Positions 13,101-23,994 of a stretch of 64,000 bases of DNA are shown here, piece by piece. Position 1 is the first letter of the stretch. Every line of letters starts with the position of its first letter. The stretch comes from Apoderus coryli (lineage: Eukaryota > Arthropoda > Insecta > Coleoptera > Attelabidae). The notes under the pieces are model-generated. The model saw nothing but the letters and a program-made list of their open reading frames with translations, searched no databases and had not been told where the DNA came from. Location: the NCBI GenBank assembly GCA_911728435.2, contig OU452212.1:2424563-2488562 (forward strand). The letters run 5' to 3'. The position numbers and the translations under genes were made by a program.

Positions 13101-16100
13101 GCGTGGGCCATTAAGGGTAGTTTCTTAGGTATTGAATGAGAGCATCATATACGAAACAAAAGCATTAACATTGAGACCTGTGGTGGGCCTGATGGGGTTG
13201 TGAAATTTAGGCAGGAAAATGATATTATGAAGGGCTATCTGAATGCCAAACGACATGCGTGGCGTGGGTCATTAAGGGTAGTTTCTTAGGTATTGAATGA
13301 GAGCATCCTATACGAAACAAAAGCATTAACATTGAGACCTGTGGTGGGCCTGATGGGGTTGTGAAATTTAGGCAGGAAAATGATATTATGAAGGGCTATC
13401 TGAATGTCAAACGACATGCGTGGCGTGGGTCATTAAGGGTAGTTTCTTAGGTATTGAATGAGAGCATCATATACGAAACAAAAGCATTAACATTGAGACC
13501 TGTGGTGGGCCTGATGGGGTTGTGAAATTTAGGCAGGACAATGATATTATGAAGGGCTATCTGAATGCCAAACGACATGCGTGGCGTGGGTCATTAAGGG
13601 TAGTTTCTTAGGTATTGAATGAGAGCATCCTATACGAAACAAAAGCATTAACATTGAGACCTGTGGTGGGCCTGATGGGGTTGTGAAATTTAGGCAGGAA
13701 AATGATATTATGAAGGGCTATCTGAATGCCAAACGACATGCGTGGCGTGGGTCATTAAGGGTAGTTTCTTAGGTATTGAATGAGAGCATCCTATACGAAA
13801 CAAAAGCATTAACATTGAGACCTGTGGTGGGCCTGATGGGGTTGTGAAATTTAGGCAGGACAATGATATTATGAAGGGCTCTCTACATGCCAAACGACAT
13901 GCGTGGAGTGGGTCATTAAGGGTAGTTTCTTAGGTCTTGAATGATAGCGTCCTATACCAAACAAAAGCATTAAAATTGCAACCGGTTCTGGGCCTGATAG
14001 GATTGTGAAATTTAGGCACGACAATGATATTATGAAGGGCTCTCTACATGCCAAACGACATGCGTGGAGTGGGTCATTAAGGGTAGTTTCTTAGGTCTTG
14101 AATGATAGCGTCCTATACCAAACAAAAGCATTAAAATTGAAACCTGTTCTGGGCCTGATGGGGTTGTGAAATTTAGGCAAGACAATAATAATAGTAGAGT
14201 GGGTCACTAAGGATAGTTTCAGCAAACGATTGCTGTCAATGGAAGACATGGAGAGGCTCTTCCTTAAGAAGGACAATACAGAATAGAAAAGGTCTAAGAG
14301 AAGCACTCTTCCAGACCTGTATTTCTGTTGAAATGACTGCCTTACTAATCCTCTTTCAATGTACCAGATATAATCCTGGTGGGTGGTCAAATTCCTGGGT
14401 AAATTTGAATGATCCTGGAACACTCTCCTCAACAGGATACCAGTCCGCCAGACCTGATTTCTCTTCCACTTATTGCCTCCCTAATCCGCTTTCAATGTAC
14501 CAAGTATAATCCTAGTGCCTGTCAAAATTCCTGGGTAAATTTGCCTAATCCTTATGTGTACAATATAATATTTTTACAGCGTTGTCTAGTCGCATCATCG
14601 ACCGTATATTTAGCGGCTGTGTAACACGTGGAAGCAACAACACTGGCGGTGCCAACAATAAGCGGCAACAACGCAATTCACAGTCAATTGATGAACGTAT
14701 GTCGTACACTGATTTTGTATGGTTCCTTCTAAGTGAAGAGGACAAATTACATCCAACAGCGATAGAATATTGGTTCCGGTGTATGGATCTGGATGGAGAT
14801 GGTTACCTTTCAATGTATGAGTTGGAGTACTTCTATGAGGAGCAAATGCAGAGGATGGAGGCGATTGGAATTGAGACGTTGCCCTTCCAGGTATGATTTT
14901 CGTGACGACTGGACTGTTTTGAAGATTATAGTTTTTTTTTTCTCTTGTCAAGGATTGTTTGTGTCAAATGTTGGATATGGTGAAACCGAGAATACCTGGT
15001 AAAGTATCGCTGAGCGATTTGAAGCGATGCAAAATGACGGCGATATTCTTTGATACATTCTTCAATTTGGAGAAGTATTTGGATCATGAGCAACGCGATC
15101 CGTTTGCATCACAACGAGATCATGACTTTGATGGTCAAGAGGTATAATAATTAATAGTGGCACAATGCCAGTGTTTATTTGTAAGAAATTTCTTCATGTA
15201 CTTTTTCAGATGTCAGACTGGGATCGATATGCAGCAGAGGAATATGAGCTGCTCGTCGCCGAGGAAGGTGGCAACGATCAGCAGGATAGTCTGTAAGTAC
15301 ACATCCATTTGCATATTACATTGGGTCCCCAACAAAACTGGTCAAATGTTCTTAATTCATTCACTTTCTCCATTTTTGTAATGTGTTGTCACAATTATTA
15401 CGCGTTGTTCTTTTGTCCAGTGCTCCATTTTTAATAATAGTTGACAGCTGTCAAATTGCAGAGTTGCTACTTACACGAAAACAAAATTACACCAAATTTA
15501 AATAATAATAGGAGACTTATTGTCCATAATCGGCACAGTTTCTTCAAATTTCTTCTCACTTTCTCGACCGAAAAATCCACGAACTTTTCGAGCTGTCTCA
15601 GTGTAACTTTTCCCATTTTTGTAATGTATTTTCACAATTATAACGCGTTGTACTTTTGTCTAGCGCTCCATTTTTAATAATCAGAACTATCATAGTTGAC
15701 ATCTGTCAAATGCCAGAGTTGCCAATTGCACGGAAACAAAATTACACCAAATTTAAATAATAATAGGAGACTTATTGTCCATAATCGGCACAGTTTCTTC
15801 AAATTTCTTCTCACTTTCTCGATCGAAAAATCCACGAACTTTTCGAGCTGTCTCAGTGTAACTTTTCCCATTTTTGTAATGTATTTTCACAATTATAACG
15901 CGTTGTACTTTTGTCTAGCGCTCCATTTTTAATAATCAGAACTATCATAGTTGACATATGTCAAATGCCAGAGTTGCCAATTGCACGGAAACAAAATTAC
16001 ACCAAATTTAAATAATAATAGGACACTCACTGTCCATAATCGACACAATTTCTTCAAATTTCTTCTCGACCGAAAAATCCACGAACTTTTCGAGCTGTCT

Positions 16101-17803
16101 CAGCGTAACTTTCCCCATTTTTGTAATGTGTTTTCACAATTCTAACGCGTTGTACTTTTGTCTAGCGCTCCATTTTTAATAATCAGAACTATCATAGTTG
16201 ACAGCTGTCAAATGTCAGAGTTGCCAATTTCACGAAAACAACATTACACTAAATTTAAATAATAATACGAGACTTACTGTCCATAATCGACACAGTTTCT
16301 TCAAATTTCTTCTCACTTTCTCGACCGAAAAATGTACGAACTTTTCGAGCTGTCTCAGTGTAACTTTTCCCATTTTTGTAATGTATTTTCACAATTATAA
16401 CGCGTTGTACTTTTGTCTAGCGCTCCATTTTTAATAATCGGATCAATTATAGTTGACAGCTGTCATATTTCAGAGTTGCCATGTGTACGAAAACAAAATG
16501 ACACCAAATTTAAATAATGCACTCTTATTTTATTGAGACATTTATGTTAACTGATTGACCACGTATTTAAGGACATCCTGTATATGTAGGTATTGTACTA
16601 ATAGTAAATGGTGTTATGTTTACATTTTAAGGGAGTACGAGTGTGGGCTATGAGTATTAAAATAATTAAAATGGGTAAGAGTATAATAGCATGATATGTT
16701 TGTTTATGAAAAAACAGTTTAATGTTTACTAACAGTACTAAATTTGTGGTTATGTGCATTTAATTCATTTATTTGAGGCCCCAAACGAAAGAAAAGTTCG
16801 TGTTTTAGATCTTCAACATGCCACTCCATCGAGGTTTACAATAATGAATTGATGATCGATAGCGATATCTTCATCGTAAGCTAGAATCAGATTTCAACTC
16901 CTCCATATAGAAAGCAGGACTCTGGGAGCCTTCAACATAATGCAAAAAAACAATTTATACAGACAACTCCAAAGAGAGTCAATTGTTATAGAAATAACGC
17001 GTTTACCAGGGTTCATTTTGAATTTCCCGCCATTTTGCTTGGCATTGGAGTTACTCTCTTCGGGCTTTTCGCTTTATATGAAGAGCTATCATCTTCCGAG
17101 TTGATCTGCATTGTCCTTCTTCGGTTCTTCCTGCTAGGGGGTTAAACCTGCAAGCCAGTATCATCAGTTTATCGGCTCTTGTTGCTGCCTATGATGAGGG
17201 TGCAACATCTCCAAATCTATCTCCTCCATGACGGATCCACTAAGAATTAAAAAATCCTGTTTGTGATATGAGCTGAAAACCTCAGAGGGAATTCTTTTTT
17301 TTTTTTTTTAAGAAAAATGCGCATTCATTAACATTTATTAACAAACATGTCTGTGCTTGTTTCGTATTAACTAAGTCCACCTCAAGATTACTTAATAAGT
17401 TGTTAACTGTTTTGAGAATTCGTTGTCTGAGGAGTCTAATACACGCCGAAACTATCCTAGTTGTGAGCTTCACTCAGTGACTATACTAATCATCCTAATC
17501 CCTCGCTGAGGCTTGACCTCTAGACAAGATTTGGGTGCTCTTAGCGCAGCCACAATTATTATCGTTTCGTCTTACTCAAGTACTCTTCAGACAGGAACGA
17601 AGGAAGCATGTACATGATAGATTATCATTTTCTCAGACCTTTTTGTATTGAATAATTCTCTTTTATTAATTTTTTTTATTAATGATTTATCTAGGTCCTT
17701 CGAGGATGGTAATGAAGATGATCTTCTGTCGAAACACCTGGATGGCGCCTTGGATGATGGCGCTGAAGAACTGTCAGATGACAGTGATGACTGTAGTATT
17801 TAG
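10195..17803 (+). CDS. PPP2R3: PP2A regulatory subunit B'' (PPP2R3-like), 5' end missing
   Basis: Targeting subunit of protein phosphatase 2A. Seven coding exons with consistent phases: 10195-10502, 10555-10743, 10802-11034, 14580-14890, 14953-15141, 15210-15292 and 17695-17803, giving 473 codons. Family blocks seen are IPRFHYPSGKP near the start, QLPLYWKTPFYLAA, THPGLTFLKEATEFHSRY, YFSYEHFYVIYCKFWELD and DLVKP-like DMVKPRIPGKV. A canonical EF-hand loop, DLDGDGYLSMYE, lies in exon 4, and a second acidic loop (DRDHDLFIDKQD) ends in D instead of E. Exon 4 has a Ser/Asn/Gln-rich insert. The C-terminus is acidic and Ser-rich (about 30 residues). The first visible exon opens in frame after TTTCAG, so N-terminal exons lie upstream, unseen. 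Drosophila has one such gene. Confidence 0.93.
11550..14200. repeat. 161-bp minisatellite, 17 copies, in PPP2R3 intron 3
   Basis: The anchor GGGCCTGATGGGGTTGTGAAA occurs at about 11573, 11733, 11897, 12058 and then every 161 bp to 14150. Central copies are nearly identical, while outer copies (first two, last three) form a distinct subtype with AAAATTGCAACC. Variants GGAAAATG/GGACAATG and CATCCTATA/CATCATATA alternate between copies, suggesting multi-unit duplication. Flanks at 11190-11275 and 14220-14290 share a further degenerate repeat. The minus-strand frames of about 61 codons here are repeat artefacts. Confidence 0.95.
14309..14560. repeat. 137-bp direct duplication next to exon 4 of PPP2R3
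   Basis: TTTCAATGTACCAGATATAA near 14353 and TTTCAATGTACCAAGTATAA near 14490 start two copies of a ~137-bp unit that includes TCAAATTCCTGGGTAAATTTG. It sits just upstream of the acceptor of the exon at 14580. Confidence 0.7.
15365..16520. repeat. ~250-bp tandem array in PPP2R3 intron 6
   Basis: ACGCGTTGTACTTTTGTCTAG recurs at about 15400, 15643, 15898, 16144 and 16400, so the period is 243-256 bp with about 4.5 copies. Each unit has a GTTGACAGCTGTCAAA-type palindrome and CACCAAATTTAAATAATA. Plus-strand frames of about 78 codons recur in each unit but carry no known motif and shift between copies. 16530-17690 has no identifiable gene. Confidence 0.9.
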
Positions 17804-18842
17804 CATTAATAAGATTTTTTTGTTTTTGATAGAAGAAAAACCGCCATATTAAGTTTTTAATTAATTTTAATAGAACTTCTTTTTTTATCTAATTAATTAT
17901 GTTAATTAATTTAACCAACGTCTTACTATTATTAACATTTTCTAGTCTTTATTCATCTTTGTAATTAATTATTGATAGTAGTAATTCAAAGTTACTAATA
18001 CTTAGTTAATATTGGCCAATAATGGAAAAATTGGAGAACTTTTTTTGGGTTTTGGTAGGGCATTTTTAGGATGCATCGATTTTCGAGACATTTGCAGGAA
18101 TATGAATGCCTCTCCAACATTATTTACTGATTGAACATGACGTTTAAGTCGTTATATTTATTCATCGATTGGGACTGAAGGCGTCCGACGTCGAATTGCG
18201 GTGATCTATTTCTCGGCTTTACACTAATTTGAAAAAATAACCTACACAAGAGATTTTGTTTAATCTAGCAGGGCCTTAATCTCATTCAGTTGAACCAGAC
18301 CGAGGCATAGGTCGACAGATACTGACGAATTCGTCCTGCATTTAAACACAGTGAGATATATAACATCAGATATATGTAAACACGTACCATCTACATACAC
18401 ATAACAATGCATATCCCACCATACAGAGGCCGAACAAATCCAATGTATAGGTAACACCAGTCGTAAAAATAAAACGCTAGCAGGAATATATTTTCAATTT
18501 GGAAGAGAGGAAGGAGTATTTTTCATATTGTCATGCGACCGCGATGGTGTTTCAATATGGCTGCCGACAGGTTTCAGGTCGCCAATGACAATTTTTAAAT
18601 TTTAACAGAAAAAAGCATTTAATGGATTTCCCTGTCAGAGAAATACACTAATATTACTTTGAAGATAATTGATGTAAATAAAGATACTAAAAGTGCCGAA
18701 CGGAATGAGTAATCAATGGTATTTCAAAATGGCGGATCTGACGTCATGCTTGTATTGTTTTCTGAATTGAATTGCTACGGAAACATTTGTAGCAATCAGT
18801 GACTTTCTAATGTGTACTACTATGTAGTTTTATTGTATGATA

Positions 18843-19069
18843 CGGGGTGTACTCAAAGTTGGTTTTGTTGTAGCATACACACAACGTTAGCTCCGACTTT
18901 GGAGGATCTGTCTATCTTTGCTAAAATATGTTTACATGATCAATATATGAATTGGATTAAAATAATTTATTAATTTACCTTTACAGAGTGCTGAACAAAA
19001 AAACCGCAGTACGGGAATGTTGTTTCTATAGTAGTGCTGTTAATGATTCCATACTTTCAGGACACCCCG
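18843..19069. mobile_element. MITE with CGGGGTGT ends and TA flanks, 227 bp
   Basis: The left end CGGGGTGTACTCAAAGTTGG and the right end (reverse complement CGGGGTGTCCTGAAAGTATGG) are inverted repeats, with TA on both sides (18841-18842 and 19070-19071). No coding capacity. It is a probable Tc1/mariner-type non-autonomous element. 17804-18840 between PPP2R3 and this element shows nothing else recognisable. Confidence 0.65.
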
Positions 19070-19364
19070 TATAGTAACTTTTATATTAAATAATACAAAA
19101 TTTCAATAATGTAGTTAACGAATGCACAACAACGTAATAAATAATAACTTATTAATAATAATAATAGTAACAAAAGTGATCTTTCTTATAATGATACGTA
19201 GAGGTAGTATAATAGTAGATAATTAATATTGATTAGTATTTTCTAATTAACTTTTAAGATAACAGTGTACTAGTCGCTATAAAAGATGTGTCACAAACTA
19301 GGGATCATGAAAAATTAAGAGATGAACAAAAACACAGAAAAATCGATCAAGAAAACGAACGCTT

Positions 19365-19440
19365 TAGGTGGGAATCGATCCCACACCTCCGAGCTCTCCG
19401 GGCCAGTGTTCTACCAATTGAGGCAGCAGCAGAACCACAA
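19365..19440 (-). mobile_element. tRNA-derived SINE head (minus strand)
   Basis: Read on the minus strand it has an A-box-like CTCAATTGGTAGAACAC and a perfect T-arm, GTGGG-ATCGATT-CCCAC, spaced as in a tRNA. The anticodon stem does not fold properly and there is no matching acceptor stem, so it is a tRNA-like SINE promoter rather than a working tRNA gene. A related head lies inverted at 19490. Confidence 0.55.
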
Positions 19441-19489
19441 AAATAGCATAACAGACGTGTTTACTCAATTGTATATGTCAGTACTTCGG

Positions 19490-19750
19490 TAGTTTAATTG
19501 GTATAACACCGGGTCGGAGAGCACGGAGAAATAGGTTCGATTCCCATTTGAAGCGAATGTTTTTCGAATTTACATACCTTCGTTTTCTTCATCCAAATAC
19601 ACAAGGTACGCCAAAGTCGTTGGAAATATATTGCTGAAACTTTCAGTACTGCTATTCGATGCCAGGATCTAGCTTTTGAAGATATTTTGCCAGATCGTGT
19701 GATACTGAACCCAATACATAACCCAAAGCAGTGTTTGTCAAGTAAAAATA
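19490..19750 (+). mobile_element. tRNA-derived SINE, opposite orientation to its neighbour
   Basis: GTTTAATTGGTATAACACC (A-box-like) and GGTTCGATTCCC (B box) lie about 35 bp apart. The central GGAGAGCACGG matches GGAGAGCTCGG of the minus-strand head at 19365-19440, so both belong to one family in inverted arrangement. The body continues through TTCGTTTTCTTC to about 19750. Confidence 0.55.
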
Positions 19751-19839
19751 ACAATTCAAGCTCAATATAAACATTACAAGTTATTCATCATAACATTCTT
19801 AAGGAAGGGCAGAAAAAACATTCTAAAAACAAATATTTC

Positions 19840-20340
19840 ACAACTCTAAACTCCCAGCCGTCGAAGTTGTCAATGAAAAATATTGTTTTTGAACTTCAAG
19901 CTTGTCGAATCTGTCCAGCAAAAAGGCGTACTCAGTGCCTCTGAATTTTAGCAACGTGACGTCTATAAATCAGAGAACTCCTGACCCTACAACTCCAACT
20001 GCAGACATGTCATTACAACTGGTGCAAAATACCCTCGACGGGACAATTTGAGTCGAATACAACTTCGAAAGGTGTCGTACATTACATTTGGCCTTCATTG
20101 CTAATGTATTTCGATTACAGCAACCTCGACATCCATCTGGTCACTCTGAAGCTGAACGTAGTCTTCAAAGTATCCAATGTGAGTAAAAAATGAAAGATCA
20201 TCCGCGAAAAAAAACCTATTGAAATGTAAATAATCATTTAAATCGTCTAAAAAATTAAAAAAAAAAACACTAGTGGACCCAAATTCGATCCATGTGGAAC
20301 ACTCGGGGAATTAATAGCGTCTAAAGTAAACGTCCTACTT
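19840..20340 (-). mobile_element. Non-LTR RT fragment, minus strand, degenerate
   Basis: Minus-strand translation gives VPHGSNLGPLVF near 20280-20310 and FADDLSFFTHIGYFEDYV near 20140-20200. These are the RT motif pair (GxPQGSxLGPLLF and the YADD-type active site) of jockey/CR1-like elements, in the right order and spacing. Stops interrupt the rest. An opposed copy begins at about 20390. Confidence 0.65.
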
Positions 20341-20389
20341 CCTCAAATTACCAACGAAGCTTCCGAAGCTGCTTAATGATCAGCCTTTG

Positions 20390-20545
20390 ATGAGCAGGAG
20401 CTTCGTTGATAATTTAAGGTCATTGTTTTTTTCATAGGTAGTAGGACGTTCACTTTAGACGTCATAAGTCCCCCGGGTGTTCCACAGGGATCAAATTTGG
20501 GTCCACTAGTGTTTTTTATTGTTCTTCGCGGATTGATCTCGGTAA
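20390..20545 (+). mobile_element. RT fragment inverted relative to its neighbour
   Basis: The plus strand encodes GVPQGSNLGPLVFFI at about 20477-20521. This stretch is the inverted counterpart of 20265-20340: GTGGACCCAAATT on one side, AATTTGGGTCCAC on the other, and CGTCCTAC/GTAGGACG nearer the centre. A third GVPQG-like piece lies on the minus strand near 20655-20680. 20820-21320 has no identifiable gene. Confidence 0.6.
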
Positions 20546-21324
20546 AATCTGGAAAGTTGTCACTAGTTTTCCGTAATTCTCACTTTTTAGAGATATTACT
20601 AGTTTACTAATAAGGTTTGAATCATTAACACCAGCTTGGTCAAAAGAAAACCCTGTGGTACGCCTCAAAGGAACTCTCCCAGATCGGATCTTCCACGAAT
20701 TGGTATCTCCCAGATGACTTTGGTAAATTATTTCAAAATCCAGAATGTTGAAGAATATTTTATGCTTGATAATGTTGAAGATATTCGACTAATTCAAGAG
20801 CATAATAAAACAAATTGATAATTTGTTGCAAAACTTTTTTGCGGACATCTTATGGATTGACACACCCAGTATAGTAATAATAGGTGAAATTAGTTTTATT
20901 TCTTTTTGTAAAATATGCATCACTAATGAATACAACTTTAATTCTTTCAAGTAACAACTAATTAATTAGGTAAAGTTGGGAAAAAATATATTTTGCAAAA
21001 ATTATAAAACCGATCGGAATGAGTTTTTTTGGGAGTAGATTTACAGCTACTTAAAGGGTGAGATTCCTCAAAATTCTGACCTGGTTTTACCGCTTTAAAG
21101 TCTTTCAATCAAATAACTATTTTTATGAATTAAAAAAACATACATAGAATAGTTGCTGAACTAATACAGAGTAATTCTTCTTGAGGGTCGTTTTGTTTTG
21201 AAAGTTAAATTCAAACTCACTTTTAAAGTGCTCGGGAAACAATAATATCTTCATTAGCAACAACTTTTATATTATCCGCATGAACGTGGTTAAACTAAAA
21301 TTTTCAGTTACCCGTAAAGCTGCT

Positions 21325-21365
21325 CTGAGGAAGCTGACAGGTTGATCAGCGAAACGTTTACTCTA
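21325..21365 (+). other. Hammerhead-like core motif (CTGAGGA, stem, GAAAC)
   Basis: CTGAGGA at 21325-21331 is followed by a GCTGA/TCAGC stem and GAAACG at 21351-21356. This resembles the conserved hammerhead core except T to G in CTGATGA. Such motifs mark ends of Penelope-like elements in many animals. No stem I could be found, so self-cleavage is unlikely. Confidence 0.35.
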
Positions 21366-21924
21366 AGTTTCGAAAGTGAACTTTTTTCAACTCTCCTCTA
21401 AACTAACTGATTTAAATTAAGAAAGTTGACGCTGCTAAAGAAGAATTACTCCGTAACAGAATTTATAGTATAGAATATTTTCTGATACCGAGCTTAATGT
21501 GAACTTTTGTAGAGAATGTAATAAAGTTGATTTAATAATATGTACAAAGAAATATTTAGGCAAAGCTTTACTACAGATTTCCAATTTTGCCTCTACATAT
21601 TATTCAAAAGTCCGACTTGCTATAGATAGGTAATATTTGCAGGAACAACATACTAAAAGCCCACGGCCCATATGTGCCCCAAACGATTCTACTGCAGCCT
21701 CAAAGTTAAAAAAAAAAATGTTTGTCCTATAGAAATAATACAAATACATAGACATATATTTATATTTTTAGAATCAGCACATCAAGCTCTACAAATGTAC
21801 CAAATTTCATTCAAATATATTGTGATCGAATTCACATCATAACTGTCTTCTGTCCCTGTTATACGTTGGCTATATATATGGTTGGGCTTCTTTTCGAACA
21901 CTTCCAGTGAGTATTATTATTAAA

Positions 21925-22140
21925 AAAGTAGGTAATCCATATTATGATGCAGTGAGGGCTAATATAATTACAAAAGAAGCATTAATTTCGTCCTCGACAC
22001 TATTTTCATTTTCCAAAAACAACTAAACAAGGTGCATGTTTCGGAGTTCTTTCACCCCATCATCAGCCATACACATAACCTAATTATACTTGTAAAAAAC
22101 AAACATTTAGTAAAATTGAACAGATTTAAAACATTTTTTA
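21925..22140 (-). mobile_element. Dispersed repeat with hammerhead-like core, related to 7115-7409
   Basis: It shares the order AATCCAT, GATGCAGTG, TAATATAATTACAA, a short variable part, CACTATTT, then TGTTTCGGAG with the flank and left arm of the foldback at 7081-7251. On the minus strand it reads CTGATGA, GGGG/CTCC stem, GAAAC (22065 back to 22030). A complementary stem I is not visible. Confidence 0.6.
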
Positions 22141-22373
22141 TTTTTGTTTTATGTATTTATAATCTGTTGGTCGTTGTACCTTTTTAATGTGTTTTTTTTA
22201 CAATTTTATATTATTAAGATAAAATTCTTATTAGTTTTGAAAGATATAGCAAAAATCGTTTCCAACGTGGCATATTTATATTTATTTATATTTTTGGGAA
22301 TGTAGTCTATAAATAACATTAAAAATAATATCAATAAAACAAAACTTTACATTTCTGTTCGTCTAAACACAAC

Positions 22374-22403
22374 GTTTCGGTGTCTTATTTTCAACATCAT
22401 CAG
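22374..22403 (-). other. Second hammerhead-like core motif, minus strand
   Basis: Minus-strand CTGATGA (22397-22403) and GAAACG (22373-22378) are separated by 18 nt, with only partial stem complementarity. It is probably the decayed end of a Penelope-like element. 22450-23600 is extremely AT-rich and shows only a 93-bp mini-element at 23109-23201. Confidence 0.35.
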
Positions 22404-23108
22404 TGTCAAAGGACATAAAATATAATAGTTAATTATGATGAGATGTTGTATTAATTATAACCAATATTTTGATAAACTAATATTACATCTGAATTGTTTT
22501 ATATTTTATGTTTTATATACTTTTTTGAATAAAAAATAATAAAATTTGAAAATTTAAATCTGTAGTAAAGCAGTGTTTATACGATTTTAATGGTACACTC
22601 AATTTTAAATTAATATTATTATTGGAATTTGAAATTAAATTGTTCTATTTCAACTAAGAATTAATTATATTGAATAATCGAATTTTTGATGAGAATTTCG
22701 TAGATAATTATTATTATACTCATTTTTAAATATTATGTGTTTGTTAACAATATAAATATAGTATCTAATAAAATATATATTTATTATATTAATGTTTTTA
22801 TAGTAATTTTTATTCTATTATAATGTTTTTGTATTATTATTTACATAATAATATATTGTTTTTTTTTTGTTAATATAGGATTTGTATTAAAGCTTTATTA
22901 TTATTATTAATTATTGTAGATTTCTTTTTGATTTTTTTAATATTATTAATAATATATTATATTATGATATTTAAGTGATGTTATTAAATTTATATTTTAA
23001 GTAATATTAATGAATTTACCTACTATTGAATCAAAAATTTTTAATTAACTTTTAATTGAATTAGGTATTATACAGTATTTCTCGAAATATGAAAATTAGT
23101 TTCGAATA

Positions 23109-23201
23109 GTACAGGGTGGTTTTTCAACAATCATTGAACTGAACTCAAACGTCAGACAGATAAAATTATTAAATATTTTACTATAATGATTCACCCTGTA
23201 C
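23109..23201. mobile_element. 93-bp mini-element with perfect GTACAGGGTG ends
   Basis: It begins GTACAGGGTG and ends CACCCTGTAC, a perfect 10-bp inverted repeat, with no coding capacity. It is the clearest member of the ACAGGGTG-ended repeats that recur throughout the window. Confidence 0.6.
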
Positions 23202-23840
23202 ATTAAATTTATTTTACCTAATAAATATATTTTGTTAAATTTTTATGCATCTACTTACCTACTTATTAATATTATTTTAATTCATCTGACTAATTATAGT
23301 TAGTAATGTATTATACTTTAATTAATTGTTTTTTTATATTATATATATTATTATTTATTTGTATTTTGAAAAATCATTTAAGTACTAGTCATTTTTCCCT
23401 TGTTTATTTATTGTATACGTGAGTGTATTTTTAACCGTTTTAAATTTATTATTATTATTATTTTTGATGTGTAACATTGTTTTGTTTATATGGGATATTA
23501 AAATATACAAATACGTATTATATTTAAACAAAATGTGTTTTAATTAATAAATAAAAGAGAAATTTTCTATCACAAAATCCATACATTTCGCGATTTCGTA
23601 CCAGAGAGTTGAATTGCAAAAAAGTATTACAACATAATTTAAAACTGAAATTTCATTTATTAGTCTTTACTTATAATTGAAATTTTGTACCAGGAACACA
23701 TAAGCATAAAGAGGTTGCTTAACATGAAAAATAGAAGATTTCAATTTGAGCTACAAAATCCTGACTTACCCTGTATACATTTTAATTTTTCACTTGTAAT
23801 ATCACAAGAGTATATACCACAGTAAGTAGAGAGTTTGGGG

Positions 23841-23916
23841 GTCAAGTACTGATCGATCACCACTGATGAGTCGTGGAACGACGAAACGGCTGTCTGGTGA
23901 AAGTATATTGGTTGAC
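23841..23916 (+). ncRNA. Type I hammerhead self-cleaving ribozyme
   Basis: All conserved core positions are present. Stem I inner pairs CACCA (23858-23862) with TGGTG (23895-23899). The core is CTGATGA (23863-23869). Stem II pairs GTCGT (23870-23874) with ACGAC (23878-23882) around a GGA loop. GAAA (23883-23886) follows. Stem III is minimal: A-U plus C87-G92 around loop GGCT. The cleavage triplet is GTC, with cleavage expected after C23894. An outer stem I pairs GTCAA (23841-23845) with TTGAC (23912-23916), leaving an internal loop of the sort that docks with loop II. A very short stem III is typical of hammerheads in Penelope-like elements and animal retrozymes. Activity is inferred, not shown. 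Confidence 0.88.
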
Positions 23917-23994
23917 AGACAAATTCTCGTTTTGTTAAACAAGCCCGTTTCTAATATAGGCGTCCCGCTAAAGGGAGTATCGGCGCATCTATGT

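Noticed and set aside
11550..14200. CRISPR-like regular repeats
   Set aside because: Units are head-to-tail 161-bp copies with no unique spacers, in a eukaryotic intron.
16790..17260. Possible minus-strand coding remnant in PPP2R3 intron 6
   Set aside because: Short open pieces are separated by many stops and match no family I can name.
22012..22070. Second intact hammerhead ribozyme
   Set aside because: CTGATGA, stem II and GAAAC are present, but no strand complementary to the 5' flank follows a cleavage triplet, so stem I cannot form.
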